DNA from: an uncultured Pseudomonadota bacterium
GTDB taxonomy: Bacteria > Desulfobacterota_B > Binatia > UBA9968
Reading direction: 5' to 3'
DNA: 6,022 nt
Assembly: GCA_946478635.1 (NCBI GenBank)
Contig: CAMLCX010000318.1
Coordinates: forward strand, 1 to 6,022
Shown here: positions 5,926 through 6,022 of the stretch, one piece after another
Position numbering within the stretch: position 1 is the first letter of the stretch
Layout of the letters: each line of letters opens with the position of its first letter
The notes under the pieces: model-generated
The model's input: the letters and a program-made list of their open reading frames with translations, nothing else
Database searches by the model: none
What the model was told of the DNA's origin: nothing
Translations under genes and position numbers: made by a program

Positions 5926-6022
5926 ATGGACATCACCCACATCAAAGTTCCCCAGTGGGAAAAGTACGACGGACTGCTGCATGGCTTTATCGGCCGGCGC
6001 GGCGGCAAGAGCGCCGGGCCCT
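5926..6022 (+). CDS. pgeF: PgeF/YfiH laccase-domain protein, N-terminal fragment (cut by window end)
   Basis: Thirty-two codons are visible before the edge, against a usual family length of about 240-280 residues. They include L-L-H-G-F-I-G-R-R-G-G-K-S-A-G-P (17-32), which fits the conserved family N-terminus H-G-F-x-x-R-x-G-G-x-S-x-G-P. Members of this cytosolic family were named multicopper polyphenol oxidases, and are now described as purine nucleoside phosphorylase-like enzymes or as a peptidoglycan-editing factor in E. coli. The catalytic Cys/His zinc site lies beyond the window. ATG at 5926 is the only good start: an in-frame TGA lies at 5902-5904 with no other start codon between. No Shine-Dalgarno site precedes it. 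It is divergent from the membrane protein gene and probably functionally separate. Confidence 0.8.
   Translation, partial: MDITHIKVPQWEKYDGLLHGFIGRRGGKSAGP

Overview
The window looks like a stretch of chromosome from a GC-rich, Gram-negative-like environmental bacterium. Two Sec-type exported proteins, purine-rich Shine-Dalgarno sites (AGGAGG, GGAGG, GGGGG), strongly GC-biased third codon positions and long antisense shadow frames all fit this. Nothing in the sequence fixes the taxon. A deltaproteobacterium-like or uncultured soil or sediment lineage is only a guess. I see no IS element, integrase, tRNA, rRNA or CRISPR array.

Layout. Nearly everything is read on the minus strand. In transcription order, from high to low coordinates, it begins with a roughly 12-span membrane protein of unknown function (5592-4312). 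This overlaps by ATGA a cobalamin-type (class B-like) radical SAM protein (4315-2888). A 172-bp gap follows, carrying a compact dyad and a strong ribosome binding site. Next come an exported GDSL/SGNH esterase (2715-1753), a possible 49-residue acidic, Q/N-rich small protein (1727-1578), and an exported beta-propeller protein with an added C-terminal domain (1581-313). The small frame touches the propeller start by ATGA. Positions 1-312 appear non-coding and hold hairpins that could end the minus-strand transcript. At the other end a 333-bp divergent region separates the membrane protein from a plus-strand gene cut by the window edge (5926 onward). That gene has the N-terminus of a PgeF/YfiH laccase-domain protein.

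How the genes may work together. Two pairs are implied by spacing: (i) membrane protein + radical SAM protein, strictly coupled, which suggests modification of a membrane lipid or membrane-associated substrate; (ii) secreted esterase + secreted propeller, possibly with a small protein between, which suggests an extracytoplasmic hydrolase and its partner. Whether the two pairs share a transcript cannot be decided from sequence. PgeF is a housekeeping-type gene and is probably unrelated. The least described items are the coupled membrane/radical SAM pair, the small ATGA-coupled frame, and the repeat and dyad clusters in the two regulatory gaps.
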